Assembly (NCBI GenBank): GCA_963667315.1
Contig: OY763325.1
Coordinates: 3,348,001-3,412,000, forward strand
From: DAINPP01 sp963667315
Lineage (GTDB): Bacteria > Thermotogota > Thermotogae > MWEM01
Length of the DNA: 64,000 bases
Direction: 5' to 3'
The notes under the pieces were generated by a model. The model was not told the origin of the DNA and did not search any database. It saw only the letters and a program-made list of their open reading frames with translations. Below are positions 45,675-55,079 of the stretch, one piece after another. A program made the position numbers and the translations under genes. Numbering within the stretch: position 1 is the stretch's first letter; each line of letters begins with the position of its first letter.

Positions 45675-45811
45675 AGTCGTTAAAGATAACCCATCTCGAT
45701 ATGATAATAAAACATTTTTTTGCCTCCTGATATGGTGTGCTCGTATGACTTCCAATAATTATATCTAATTGCAAAGATAAAGTCAACGAAGTGAAAATGA
45801 CAGAATGCTAT

Positions 45812-45852
45812 CGAAAAAGCAATGTCTTTTTGGAAAAGACATTGCTTTTTCG
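45812..45852. terminator. Perfect 19-bp inverted repeat, probable terminator
   Basis: The arms are 45812-45830 and 45834-45852 with a TGG loop. The arm ends are A/T-rich (AAAAAGC / GCTTTTT). It lies 67 bases beyond the 3' end of the ankyrin gene and upstream of the opine-dehydrogenase gene, so it may end the ankyrin transcript. Confidence 0.7.
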
Positions 45853-45918
45853 GCTGATTTCGGCGATAGAGAGGTTAACGCCTTATTCTGTTTTTCATTA
45901 TTCTATGATCTGAACGTT

Positions 45919-47505
45919 TTATTGAGATGCGTTTTTAATATACTCTTTGATCTCATCATCCGCATAATCTTCTGCAAGCATTCCCGCATTATCTCTGATA
46001 GACAGATCACCGCCGAATTCTATAAACAACGCCAACACATCATCCGCTCCCCAGCTCATCTCTACCGCACGATGAGCGATTGTTTTACCGGTTTTGTCCT
46101 GATGATTGATAGCGGCACCTTTTTCAATCAGATGCCGGATGATTGTAGGATCACTTTCCTGTAAAACGGCTTCATTCAACGGCGTACTGCCCGTATCGGA
46201 TTCGATATCGACAGGAACACCCAGCGATAAGAGCGTGTCAATTACCAGAAGCTGTTCATCACTGTTGCGTCTCAACACGGCGGTATGTAACGGCGTATAG
46301 CCCTGAAGCCCTTTGAGAAGCGGATCAGCGCCTTCTGAGATGAGGAGTTGCACCATCTGAAGATTGCCATTATTCGTCGCGATGTGAAGCGGTGCCATCC
46401 GTACCTCATTTTGATTCAAGTTGACATCCACACCCATGGACAGCAACCATTTGACCGCTTCCACATCCCCTTCATCGGCAAAAAGGTGGAGGTGCAACGG
46501 GGCGTACCCTTCATTGTTGACCGTAAATACCTCAGCACCGTTTTCGATCATTGATTTAACGACATCTTCGTAGGCTTTTTCTGCTGCGATATAAAGGGGA
46601 GTATTCCCCTCATTGTTTCTCCTGTTAAGATCGAGGCCTTTTTCAAGCAGGAAGTTTAATGTCTTTGGTGAATTGATTGTCGCACAGACATGAAGGTAAT
46701 TGTTTCCCGCTTCATCGACATAGTGAACATCGGCACCGGCATCGATTAAAAGCTGCGCATCGTCAAGCTGCCGGTTTTTGATGGCTTCTCTCAGAAGCGT
46801 TCCGTAATTATTGCCCGTTTCAGGGCTGGCACCCTTTTTCAGCAGAGCTTTTAACAGTGAGGTGTCAAGGTTTTTGTCCAGAACGATAAAGAGCGGGGAC
46901 TCGCCTTTGTTGTTGCGTTCATTTGGATTGGCCCCCTGTTCGATCAGGTAAAGCGAAGAATCAAGTGCCTTTGAATACAAAGCCGCCGTTAAAGGACTCT
47001 GAAAAGCCAGGGGATGTTTATCGGTTGAAGCCCCCTGTTCGACAAGATATGTGATGATTTCACGGTTGCCGTCTGATTGATATGTTCGGAGACAGGCCTT
47101 TAATAGTGGTGTTTCCCCCTTGTTATAGGCAGCTTCGCCGGGCAGGACATCAATTTCAGCTCCCTGTTCAATCAGCTTCCTGACCACTTGGAACAAGCCG
47201 TCTCTTGCGGCATAATGAAGAGCCGTCAGCCCATCCGCATCCATCGATGTTATATCGGCTCCCTGTTCGATCAAAAATAGGGCGATCTCATTATACTCCG
47301 GATAATAAGCGGCTTTTGAAACCGCATAAAGTAAAGGGGTTTTCTGAGAAGAATCTCCTGTGCCGATTTCGTTCAAATCAGCCCCATTTGATACGGCGGC
47401 CTTAACTCCTTCAAGGTTGCCATCGTATAGTGGCAGTAAAAGACTGCTGAAAGTCATCACCGTGATCAAAAACATCATTACTGTTAAAAAGAGACTTTTT
47501 TTCAT
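45919..47505 (-). CDS. Exported ankyrin-repeat protein
   Basis: This 528-residue protein has a signal peptide (~1-22, LFLTVMMFLITVMTFSS) and then about 14 ankyrin repeats to the end. Repeats such as DGLTALHYAARDG, EGNTPLYIAAEKAY and QGYTPLHTAVLRR alternate with GAD/GAE turn motifs. No catalytic domain is present, so it should be a protein-binding scaffold in the envelope or outside the cell. GGAGGGATCC lies just before the ATG. It is divergent from the transglutaminase gene, with about 220 bases between them. Confidence 0.92.
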   Translation of the reverse strand: MKKSLFLTVMMFLITVMTFSSLLLPLYDGNLEGVKAAVSNGADLNEIGTGDSSQKTPLLYAVSKAAYYPEYNEIALFLIEQGADITSMDADGLTALHYAARDGLFQVVRKLIEQGAEIDVLPGEAAYNKGETPLLKACLRTYQSDGNREIITYLVEQGASTDKHPLAFQSPLTAALYSKALDSSLYLIEQGANPNERNNKGESPLFIVLDKNLDTSLLKALLKKGASPETGNNYGTLLREAIKNRQLDDAQLLIDAGADVHYVDEAGNNYLHVCATINSPKTLNFLLEKGLDLNRRNNEGNTPLYIAAEKAYEDVVKSMIENGAEVFTVNNEGYAPLHLHLFADEGDVEAVKWLLSMGVDVNLNQNEVRMAPLHIATNNGNLQMVQLLISEGADPLLKGLQGYTPLHTAVLRRNSDEQLLVIDTLLSLGVPVDIESDTGSTPLNEAVLQESDPTIIRHLIEKGAAINHQDKTGKTIAHRAVEMSWGADDVLALFIEFGGDLSIRDNAGMLAEDYADDEIKEYIKNASQ

Positions 47506-47725
47506 ATGGATCCCTCCTCTTGGTCATATTGAATTTTATGGTATTTAACATACTATTATACAACCCTGAGGTTTCTTTCAGGTGAAATTCAGATTGCCGT
47601 TCCACCAGCGTTTTTTTGACTATCGGATTGTCCCTGAATTGAAAATAACCCCTTGTCATGTTATTATAAAATGTTAAGTATGAGAATAATTTTAAAAGAT
47701 GCATATCGAAAACAGGAGGGATTTT

Positions 47726-49111
47726 ATGAACAAAAAGCGTTTGTGGATACTTCTTCTAACACTGTTGATTGTCTGTGCTTTTTCGATCGAGAGAGACGAG
47801 GCCTATCTGGAAAATAAGGAGATGCTGAAGAAAACCCTGTCTTTTACCCTGGGCTACGAAGAGGTAAAGACGATCATTCAGAAATACTATCCGGATCTGA
47901 AAACTGATGCGGCTATTCTGGCATTCATTGCGGATAAAAAGATTCAGAAATACGAAATAGATGGCGAAACGCTGTATTTTGAGGATATGGAACCCAATCT
48001 GTTCTACCGGGATTTAGACCTGATTCAAAGGAGTAAGGACTGGGGAGAGCGATATCGTAGTGTTACCAGCACATCCCTGTATCCGTATTACCATGAAGGG
48101 ATGGCCGGAACAAACTTCAAATCGGCCTACAGCCCTTATTTTAATCCGAGAGAATACATCGTGGAATATTCCATACAGGTTGAGAAAGAAAAACTGCCGC
48201 GTGAAGGACATATAAAACTGTGGATTCCATTACCCCTTCAAACAGCTTGTCAGGAAGGGTTTAAGCTGATCAAGCTGGAGCCTTCCGAGGCCGTTGTTGC
48301 TTATCCCAAAACGACCGGCGATATCGCCTACGTGCTTCTTGATCTTGATATGGCGGAAGAAGACGGCCTCAATGTTTCGCTGGTGTACAGTTTTACCCAT
48401 TATCAGCAGGGGTTTGACGTTGATCCGGATACCGTGGCGCCGTATAATCGGGACAGTGAGCTCTATCAAACATATACGCAATCATCGGGCAATATTGTAT
48501 ATAACGAAGCGTTAAAGGTCCTTGCACATGAAATCGTTGGGGCAGAAACCAATCCGTATCTCATGGCCAAAAAATTGTATGACTATATCATCAACAATAT
48601 TTCCTACAGCCTGATGGCACATGTATACCTTGAAGCGGAAGATATTCCCGAAAGTCTCAACGTTCTTGAAAACGGTTATGGGGACTGCGGGGCTCAGGCA
48701 ATGTTTTTCTCCGCGTTGTGCCGCTCTCTGGGGATTCCGGCAAGGACAACCGGGGGTTTTCAGCTCTTCAATCGTAACCTGGGAAGCCATTTCTGGGCGG
48801 AGTTTTATCTGCCGAATTACGGCTGGCTGCCGGTGGACACCTCCGTCGGAAGGGTTGGGATATACGCTTACTGGCTCAGTGAAAAGGAAAGAGAAGCCTT
48901 TACCGGTTTTTTCTTTGGGAATCAGGATCCGTTAAGAATGGTCGTTCAAAAAGATGTGGACAGGGATCCGGATATTCTTCCCGAGGATATGCAGATATTG
49001 TCGATGGTCTTGCAGTCTCCTTATATCGATGTGGACTACGGCAATGCCAATTTTGAGATTACGATTGAGATTTTGGAGAGTATAGAGACAACAGTATATT
49101 TTGTTCAATAA
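47726..49111 (+). CDS. Exported transglutaminase-like cysteine protease family protein
   Basis: This 461-residue protein starts at ATG 47726 (MNKKRLWILLLTLLIV) after ACAGGAGGG. A signal peptide or anchor spans about residues 5-19. The transglutaminase-like core lies at ~315-390. The nucleophile Cys is in NGYGDCGAQAMFFSALCR, the His in GSHFWAEFYLPNYGW and the Asp in PVDTSVG, giving an intact Cys-His-Asp triad. The family includes peptidases and protein cross-linking enzymes. The N-terminal ~290 residues may be a substrate-binding part. The gene faces a methyltransferase gene across a perfect palindrome. Confidence 0.9.
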   Translation: MNKKRLWILLLTLLIVCAFSIERDEAYLENKEMLKKTLSFTLGYEEVKTIIQKYYPDLKTDAAILAFIADKKIQKYEIDGETLYFEDMEPNLFYRDLDLIQRSKDWGERYRSVTSTSLYPYYHEGMAGTNFKSAYSPYFNPREYIVEYSIQVEKEKLPREGHIKLWIPLPLQTACQEGFKLIKLEPSEAVVAYPKTTGDIAYVLLDLDMAEEDGLNVSLVYSFTHYQQGFDVDPDTVAPYNRDSELYQTYTQSSGNIVYNEALKVLAHEIVGAETNPYLMAKKLYDYIINNISYSLMAHVYLEAEDIPESLNVLENGYGDCGAQAMFFSALCRSLGIPARTTGGFQLFNRNLGSHFWAEFYLPNYGWLPVDTSVGRVGIYAYWLSEKEREAFTGFFFGNQDPLRMVVQKDVDRDPDILPEDMQILSMVLQSPYIDVDYGNANFEITIEILESIETTVYFVQ

Positions 49112-49148
49112 AAAAGCAGGTAAACTGATAAAGTCGTTGGAAAGAGCA

Positions 49149-49188
49149 AATCGATAAAGGGCAATTCACGAATTGCCCTTTATCGATT
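49149..49188. terminator. Perfect 19-bp inverted repeat between convergent genes
   Basis: The arms are 49149-49167 and 49170-49188 with a two-base loop. No T-run follows on either side. The convergent position suggests a bidirectional terminator, but the lack of a T-tract leaves other roles open. Confidence 0.6.
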
Positions 49189-49206
49189 GTATACTCAACA
49201 GTTTGA

Positions 49207-49872
49207 TCAGCATTTTTTATTTGAAAAAATAGAAGCGCTTTCTTCCTGAAATATAATTTCAAAATTCACAAATCCCGCTTCCTGAAAAAGCCTCTTCTGA
49301 GTCTCAACAGTGAAAGGGATATCCACATGATAATATTTCATATCTTCAATTTTATTCTCTTCCTTGATCCTGAAATAAGCTTCGAGAAATCTCGCAGCTT
49401 CTTCCTGAGAAACTACAAAATCCCCTTCGAGATACAATCCTTCAGGTTTTAAAGCTGATAATATCTTTCGATATAACGCCAGCTTCTCATCCTCAAGCAG
49501 ATGATGCACGGTCATCACCGAAACACAATAATCAAAACGGGCGTTACCGAGGTCATGCTCCGTATAAGAATCAACAATCAATTCAATTTGATCCGTTTTT
49601 TTCGGATACTTCTCTCTGAGCTGTTCGAGCATATCAGCAGAAAGATCAATTCCAGTTATCAGGGCATTTGGCAGTTTTTTGAAAATAGCTTCAACTTCCA
49701 ATCCCGTCCCGCATCCAAGAACCAGTACCTTCTTCACCTCTTCTGAAAACGGAATGGGATCGACTATCTTTGTGTACAGTTTATCAAAGGCATCAACGTT
49801 TGTTCTCATATGATTGTCGTATCCCGAAGCTCTTGTGTTGAAAAATTCGTTCATTTTTTCTGGTTTTTTCAT
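49207..49872 (-). CDS. Class I SAM-dependent methyltransferase
   Basis: This 221-residue protein has motif I VLGCGTGLEVEAIF (~53-66), motif II ALITGIDLSADML and a motif III-like FDYCVSVMTVHHLLED. It is a small-molecule type methyltransferase with no clear substrate. ATG 49872 has CAGGAG eight bases upstream. It ends in Lys-Lys-Cys, which is unremarkable. It converges on the transglutaminase gene. Confidence 0.9.
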   Translation of the reverse strand: MKKPEKMNEFFNTRASGYDNHMRTNVDAFDKLYTKIVDPIPFSEEVKKVLVLGCGTGLEVEAIFKKLPNALITGIDLSADMLEQLREKYPKKTDQIELIVDSYTEHDLGNARFDYCVSVMTVHHLLEDEKLALYRKILSALKPEGLYLEGDFVVSQEEAARFLEAYFRIKEENKIEDMKYYHVDIPFTVETQKRLFQEAGFVNFEIIFQEESASIFSNKKC

Positions 49873-50169
49873 CGTATTCTCCTGTGATAGTTTTTGTTTA
49901 TAGTTATTTCTTTAAAAAGGATTTGTGCATTGTTAACATCATGATCCCCAATCGATGGATTGAAGAAATTTTCTTAATTTTAGCACAAAATATCGCCTTC
50001 AAAAAAGAAGATGCGCTTGACATTGGCTTTTGTGGAAAATGAAAACAGTACAGTATTACGAAGTAAAAATAATAAATATAGTATAATTCACTGAGCTGGT
50101 ATTAAAGATGGGGATAGCAATATCGGGAATTTTCTTCGAAATAAATAATTCAACAGGGGGATAAAAGAC

Positions 50170-51009
50170 ATGACAGAACAAGCCTTAAAAAGACGTTTGT
50201 CAGAATTAAAAGAAAAGAAATTTGAATTGGAAAACAAAGAGGAAGCGAAGGCATTAATCATTCCGATGTTTACGTTTATCGGCAGCACGGATCCGGAGTT
50301 GAGAGATAGCTTGATTTACGTTGCTTTTTATTATTTTATTGCTCAGTATCGCTATTTTTCAAAGGAAGACCTGAAAAAACTGTTGAAAACCGCATTGGAC
50401 GAAAATCACTTGTTCTACGGTCTGGGTGAGAAAGAAACTGACAGTGTGTTTACCAGAACCTTTTCGGCATTAGTCGTTGCGATATTGATATGGGTGCATA
50501 ATGAAGACCATTATTTATCCCAGGAAGAAGTCATTGAGGTCAAGAACAAATGTGTTGATTACTACGCAAAAGAAAAAGATCACAGAGGTTTTGTACCGGA
50601 AAAAGGCTGGGCCCATTCTGCGGCGCATGGTGCGGATATGTTTGAAGAATTAGCCAATTCAAAGGAGTTAACTGCCGAAGATATCAAAGACATTTTAAAC
50701 TGTATCAAAAACAAGATCTTGGCAGGAGAATACGCGTTCATCGATTTGGAAGATGAAAGAATGGTGACCCCTTTGATTAACCTCTTAAAGCGGGAAGACT
50801 TCGATCAATCACTGTTGATCAATTGGATAAAGGAATTTGAAAATGTAACGTATGAGAATAAATACCCCGATGTACTGAGGATTTCCCATAACGTTTGCGG
50901 CTTGTTAAAAGGATTATACTTCAGGGTTATCTTTAACAAGCTGGATGAAAGTTTGTTGCCGGTTATTCAGGAAGCCTATTATCATAACACGCGTTTTAAA
51001 GATAGATAG
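50170..51009 (+). CDS. DUF2785 domain protein
   Basis: This 279-residue helical protein carries the DUF2785 signature DHRGFVPEKGWAHSAAHGADMF (about residues 138-158; two His in a WAHSxAHGAD pattern). The family is common in Firmicutes, and its function is unknown to me. There are no membrane segments or signal peptide. CAGGGGG precedes the ATG at 50170. The 297 bases upstream hold no gene; a TATAAT at about 50081 is a candidate -10. A methyltransferase follows after 120 bases on the same strand. Confidence 0.82.
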   Translation: MTEQALKRRLSELKEKKFELENKEEAKALIIPMFTFIGSTDPELRDSLIYVAFYYFIAQYRYFSKEDLKKLLKTALDENHLFYGLGEKETDSVFTRTFSALVVAILIWVHNEDHYLSQEEVIEVKNKCVDYYAKEKDHRGFVPEKGWAHSAAHGADMFEELANSKELTAEDIKDILNCIKNKILAGEYAFIDLEDERMVTPLINLLKREDFDQSLLINWIKEFENVTYENKYPDVLRISHNVCGLLKGLYFRVIFNKLDESLLPVIQEAYYHNTRFKDR

Positions 51010-51129
51010 GATTTTATTGTTTGATAAATGAGTCAAAGACTATGATGGCGAAAAACAGGATCGTACAGGGAACATCAAATATAGACATCATATTGGGAGA
51101 TTAAAAAAAATTAATTGGGGGAGATCAAG

Positions 51130-51858
51130 ATGAAGCGATTAAGGAAGGTTTTCAAGAACAAAAAGGATGCAAAGATACTCGATGTCGCGACCGGTGTGGG
51201 GAATTTTGTTGGACTTATTCAAGCACTCACCGATGATTATGGTTCAATTCTTGGTATTGACACCAGTGAAAAAGCAGTTGAAAGAGCATCAGCCAACTTC
51301 CCGGACAGCAGGATAACCTTTGAAGTGATGGATATCAATCAACCCGGCTTAAAGGATAACAGCTTTGATATCGTTTGCCTGTCCAATTCCTTGCATCATC
51401 TTGATGATCTGTCGGGAACATTGGCAAATATGAAAGATTTATTGAAAAAAGATGGTGCTTTAATCATCAATGAGATGTACGCAGATGTGGAAGATGAACA
51501 ACAGAAGACCCATGTTTTATTGCATCACTTTTGGGCTGAGATTGATCGATTGAACGGGGTTTGCCATAATGAAACCTATAAACGTCAGGAACTCATTGAG
51601 CTCATTAAAGAGGCGTATAAATCCGGTGCTGTTGAATACTGGGACTTAGTGCAAGAAACAGATGATGATGATGGGTCGAACATGAGTGAAGAAGTCAAAA
51701 CACAATTAAAAGGCTATGTTGATATCTACCTGAAAAGAGCAGAAGACGCAGCAGCTTTGGACAAATTTAAAGACAGAGGAGATCAACTGAAAAAGAGGAT
51801 AGACGAAATAGGCTTTAAATCAGCACCTCAGTTGATTCTTGAAGTTAAATTTCACTGA
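51130..51858 (+). CDS. Class I SAM-dependent methyltransferase
   Basis: This 242-residue protein starts at ATG 51130 (MKRLRKVFKNKKDAKI) after GGGGGAG. Motif I is ILDVATGVGNFVGL, the acidic ribose-binding residue lies in ILGIDTSEKAVERA, and the post-I segment is VCLSNSLHHLDDL, typical of Methyltransf_11-like enzymes. The C-terminal ~100 residues are charged and helical. Substrate unknown. It may be co-transcribed with the DUF2785 gene. Confidence 0.9.
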   Translation: MKRLRKVFKNKKDAKILDVATGVGNFVGLIQALTDDYGSILGIDTSEKAVERASANFPDSRITFEVMDINQPGLKDNSFDIVCLSNSLHHLDDLSGTLANMKDLLKKDGALIINEMYADVEDEQQKTHVLLHHFWAEIDRLNGVCHNETYKRQELIELIKEAYKSGAVEYWDLVQETDDDDGSNMSEEVKTQLKGYVDIYLKRAEDAAALDKFKDRGDQLKKRIDEIGFKSAPQLILEVKFH

Positions 51859-51926
51859 TGATGACGAATGAATCGGCGTACCTTTTACTCTTTTGGTTGT
51901 TTTCAGACCTTTTGAGTGTCATATTT

Positions 51927-52949
51927 CTACTTAAAATATTTAGTATAGTCTCCTGTCCCGGAAGATTGAATATCAACTGAAACCATTTTACCGGTATCAT
52001 TAAAACTCAACTGCTTCATATCGATACTTCTTCTTTCCGGGTTGAAAAATGAAGTCCATTCAATAACAAGATTTTTAAGGTCAAAACAGACCGTCCAGTC
52101 AGTAGCCGAATCGGAAGCGATAGTGCCTTCAAACTGCCTGGCGGCTTCCATGACGAAAAAACCATCATCAAAGGATATTTCGCCCTTTTTCATTGCCTCT
52201 AATGAATAATACGTCGCACGTGTGAGGCGGACTTCAGATGTTCTTTTCACATTGGATTCCGGAATAGGTTTATCTCCTCCGAAAGGTTCAAATTGGTGCA
52301 GAATAAAAGCATTCACTTCATAAAATTCATTTGTTGTGGTTTTGTAAAGCGGTGTGTGAATCATCATTCTTCCCTTGGATTGTGAGGGGAATTCGACTAT
52401 AAAACATTTGCCGGTTCTGTCTATGATGAAGTAATGGAATGTGACTTGAATATCATTCAGTGTCAAAGGTAAAATATCAATATTTGACAGCATATCGAGG
52501 GCTTCATCTGCTGTTTTACTCGTATCAAGCAAAAGCCTTACAATATCAATGCAAGTAACAGCCTTTTTTCCGGTCGGACTTGGGCAAACCATTTCATCTG
52601 CAAACAAGGTTCCGACATATAATCCAGCCTCATTCAGTCCACCACCCGGACTGTTTAGCGTACCCATTCCGGGAATAGTTGCCAAAAGGTCGAACGTGAT
52701 ACTTCCATATTCGGACTGCCAGGTTAAAGGTGTCAAGTCTTTGGGAACAAAAATGGCTGTTTTTTTAATCTCTTTCGGATTCATAACAACCAATCCGTCC
52801 GGTTCCGGCCAATCCATGTTTCTTGCCACTATTAAACGGTCTTCGTCCTCAAGAGCGGTGACGGAACAAGCATTTACCGTGACAAAAGAAAGAAAAAAAA
52901 CACAAAAAAAGAAAATAAAGAAAGATTTAGATTTTTTTTCATGGATCAT
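51927..52949 (-). CDS. Exported Ntn amidohydrolase, choloylglycine hydrolase / penicillin V acylase family
   Basis: This 340-residue protein has a signal sequence (~10-27), after which the nucleophile Cys 28 appears in NACSVTALEDEDRLIVARNMDW. This is the family pattern of an N-terminal Cys followed by ARNMDW. Other family features are GLNEAGLYVGTLF and the ND pair in LTLNDIQVTFHYFIID. Members cleave linear amide bonds in bile salts, penicillin V or N-acyl homoserine lactones. The signal peptide implies export, with maturation exposing Cys. The actual substrate is unknown. GGAGTG precedes the ATG. Confidence 0.9.
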   Translation of the reverse strand: MIHEKKSKSFFIFFFCVFFLSFVTVNACSVTALEDEDRLIVARNMDWPEPDGLVVMNPKEIKKTAIFVPKDLTPLTWQSEYGSITFDLLATIPGMGTLNSPGGGLNEAGLYVGTLFADEMVCPSPTGKKAVTCIDIVRLLLDTSKTADEALDMLSNIDILPLTLNDIQVTFHYFIIDRTGKCFIVEFPSQSKGRMMIHTPLYKTTTNEFYEVNAFILHQFEPFGGDKPIPESNVKRTSEVRLTRATYYSLEAMKKGEISFDDGFFVMEAARQFEGTIASDSATDWTVCFDLKNLVIEWTSFFNPERRSIDMKQLSFNDTGKMVSVDIQSSGTGDYTKYFK

Positions 52950-53082
52950 TACATCACTCCTTGTTTTGAAATATCTTAAAGTATTTCATTTTATGACTGG
53001 CATATAATTTTTTTGTGACTAACCGGTACAATCAACTCACCCTGACATAAAAAAAGCGAAACGGCAGACTATACTCCTGATA

Positions 53083-53493
53083 TTATTTCTCTCCCGCTTT
53101 CTCGAATCGTTTAACAAGACTTTCAAAGATAAACCATACAGCACAGGCTATCACCGTAAATATTACATATCCCCAGAAACCGCCGTAGAGATATTTCACC
53201 CATCCGGATGCAGCTGTACAATGAAGAACAAATATTGTAAAAAGGAAAAAACGCGATGCCTTTTCGGGAAGAAAATATCCCAGCAAAAAGATAAAGGAAA
53301 GCCATATGGCTGAAATCAGGAAGAATCCCGAAACATGATTATGCATAAATGCTGCCGCAACCGGATTTCCCTCATTTGCAGCCTTCAAATGACCCTGCCA
53401 GTATTGTTCAGGCTGATGTGTAACAGTGATTACCATGTCAAATAAAGCAACAGAAAAAGCCGGGGCTATTTTTAACAGTTTTATCTTATTCAT
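53083..53493 (-). CDS. Small integral membrane protein
   Basis: I do not recognise this 136-residue protein. It has about four hydrophobic segments (near residues 8-25, 52-74, 80-98 and 103-127) and a short charged C-terminus. AAAAGGAG ends eight bases before the ATG at 53493, so the frame is credible. A His/Asn/Pro-rich loop (HQPEQYWQGHLKAANEGNP) lies between the first two segments. It lies just downstream of a degraded gene. Confidence 0.75.
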   Translation of the reverse strand: MNKIKLLKIAPAFSVALFDMVITVTHQPEQYWQGHLKAANEGNPVAAAFMHNHVSGFFLISAIWLSFIFLLGYFLPEKASRFFLFTIFVLHCTAASGWVKYLYGGFWGYVIFTVIACAVWFIFESLVKRFEKAGEK

Positions 53494-53508
53494 TTCATTC
53501 TCCTTTTA

Positions 53509-53800
53509 TTATATCTTGTGATAACTGACACCAAATATTGTAATCATAACGGGCATATCTGCAATTTTTCTCATACAAAGTTGTTTTATCCCCGTATACG
53601 GCACTGAGTGACGGATCTTTTGAGTTGTTCCTGCTTTCTCATCGATACCCACAATCATTCCATCGTCATTAACACCAATTAGAATATTTCCACCGGCATC
53701 ATTGTGTATAGCCTAAAATGTGTAAGCTATGGGCTGAGTAATCTTTGCATAATCAATCTCTCAATTCGCTAACGCCTCTTTCTCGATGAGATCCGTTATT
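53509..53800 (-). pseudogene. Remnant of an AlbA_2 (Schlafen-type) domain gene
   Basis: On the minus strand this stretch reads, in one frame with two internal stops, EIDYAKITQPIAYTF-*-AIHNDAGGNILIGVNDDG, then MIVGIDEK, and ends at a stop at 53509. The GGNILIGVNDDGMIVGID pattern is the hallmark of the AlbA_2 putative DNA-binding domain, found in transcriptional regulators and Schlafen-like proteins. No start codon or remaining domains are found, so it is a truncated relic. Confidence 0.75.
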
Positions 53801-53907
53801 CTTTCCAGTTATCCAATTATAGCATTTCAAATACAACGGGTTTTTGGGAATAAAATGGTATCATAAAGTATGATTTGTCAATCAAAACCGAATAAGGGGC
53901 GAGAACG

Positions 53908-54507
53908 ATGTCCATTGACTACTATAACAAAAACGCTGATAAATATATTAAAGAAACGGTGGAGGCCGATATGTGGGAGCTGTACACGCTTTTTGAGAAA
54001 TATTTGAGTCCAGGTGACACCGTGCTTGACATTGGTTGCGGTTCCGGTCGGGATAGTCGTTATTTTCTGGAAACAGGTTATAACGTTTATGCACATGACG
54101 GCAGCGCCGCGATGGTGGCGTATGCAAAAAAGTTTTTAAAAGAACGCGTTGCTTTGGCCCGATTTAACGAATTTGATCCCAACATCTTATTTGGAAAGAA
54201 CCTTTGCTTTGATGGCTTATGGGCGTGTTCAAGCCTGTTACATGTCCCTGAAAATGAGATGATCGACGTTTTAAAGCACTACCTGATGTTTCTTTCCGAT
54301 CAAGGCGTTTTCTTTATGTCCTTTAAGCTAAGGGAAAAAAACCATGAAAAAGATGGTCGGCTCTTTACCAATTTCACAAAAGAAAAACTGCTTAAATTAC
54401 TGGATAGCCTTGAGAATATGAGTGTTTTGGAAGTTGTTGAAACCAGAGATGTGAGAGAAGATAGAAAAAATGAAGGCTGGATCAGTGTTGTTATCAAAAA
54501 CGGTTAA
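53908..54507 (+). CDS. Class I SAM-dependent methyltransferase
   Basis: This 199-residue protein has motif I VLDIGCGSGRDSRYF (~44-58), then VYAHDGSAAMVAYA and the post-I segment GLWACSSLLHVPENEM. The layout is Methyltransf_11/25-like, with no extra domain. AGGGGCGAG precedes the ATG. Substrate unknown. It is the third stand-alone methyltransferase in about 5 kb, but motif II differs in each, so they are not recent duplicates. Confidence 0.9.
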   Translation: MSIDYYNKNADKYIKETVEADMWELYTLFEKYLSPGDTVLDIGCGSGRDSRYFLETGYNVYAHDGSAAMVAYAKKFLKERVALARFNEFDPNILFGKNLCFDGLWACSSLLHVPENEMIDVLKHYLMFLSDQGVFFMSFKLREKNHEKDGRLFTNFTKEKLLKLLDSLENMSVLEVVETRDVREDRKNEGWISVVIKNG

Positions 54508-54816
54508 ATGAACAACAAATAAAGAGCTATATGACGCAAACACCTCGGTTCCATTGGTTTGCCTATGTTATTCTTGCTTTCTCACAATAAAAGAATATAA
54601 TAAACAGTGTATGTGTTAATTTGAAATGTTAATGGTAACTGTCTTTTCAATCTCCTTCGTCCCTATTGATAAAATGTCATATTGATTTTAAGATTTTAGC
54701 TGTACCCTTCGTCCTGACCCCGTGGTTCTAAAGTAAGTGACTGTACCTGTCTATGGGTTAGATGTGATATAATATAGTGGGAAAGTAGGAATATCTAACG
54801 AAAAAAGGTGGTTTTT
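54508..54816. other. Intergenic at the border of the accessory region
   Basis: No gene is seen in this 309-base stretch. An 18-base segment at 54690-54707 resembles the sequence just inside the right end of the IS3 element (59067-59084; 15 of 18 match), possibly an old IS end. An extended -10 lies near its right end. Confidence 0.4.
54765..54773 (+). promoter_or_regulatory. Extended -10 promoter of the AbrB/RelE module
   Basis: TGA-TATAAT lies about 44 bases upstream of the antitoxin ATG. No standard -35 is evident. Confidence 0.5.
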
Positions 54817-55074
54817 ATGATTACAAAGCTTAGAAAAAAATCTCAAATAACGATTCCAAAAGAATTTATAGTCAAATTAGGTATAAAAGAAGGAGATGAA
54901 ATTGAATTAATCGAGAAAGATGGCATTATTCAGATTATTCCGGTAGTTACCTATCCTAAAAAATATATTGATGAATTGAAAGAAGAGTTATCTGAAATTA
55001 AGAAGAAAATAAAATCTGGAGATCAACCGGTTTTTGATTCTGTTGATGAATTATTCGACCATCTTGATCATTGA
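54817..55074 (+). CDS. AbrB/SpoVT-type antitoxin
   Basis: This 85-residue protein starts at ATG 54817 (MITKLRKKSQITIP) after AAAGGTGG. The N-terminal swapped-hairpin AbrB domain is clear (KSQITIPKEFIVKLGIKEGDEIELI). The C-terminal ~40 residues are a charged helix that would hold the toxin. It overlaps or closely abuts the toxin gene. The dimer should bind the module's own promoter and repress it. Confidence 0.88.
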   Translation: MITKLRKKSQITIPKEFIVKLGIKEGDEIELIEKDGIIQIIPVVTYPKKYIDELKEELSEIKKKIKSGDQPVFDSVDELFDHLDH

Positions 55075-55079
55075 TAAAT

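Noticed and set aside
49207..54507. Methyltransferase gene cluster with one pathway
   Set aside because: The three methyltransferases differ in motifs and strand and are separated by unrelated genes, so a shared pathway is not supported.
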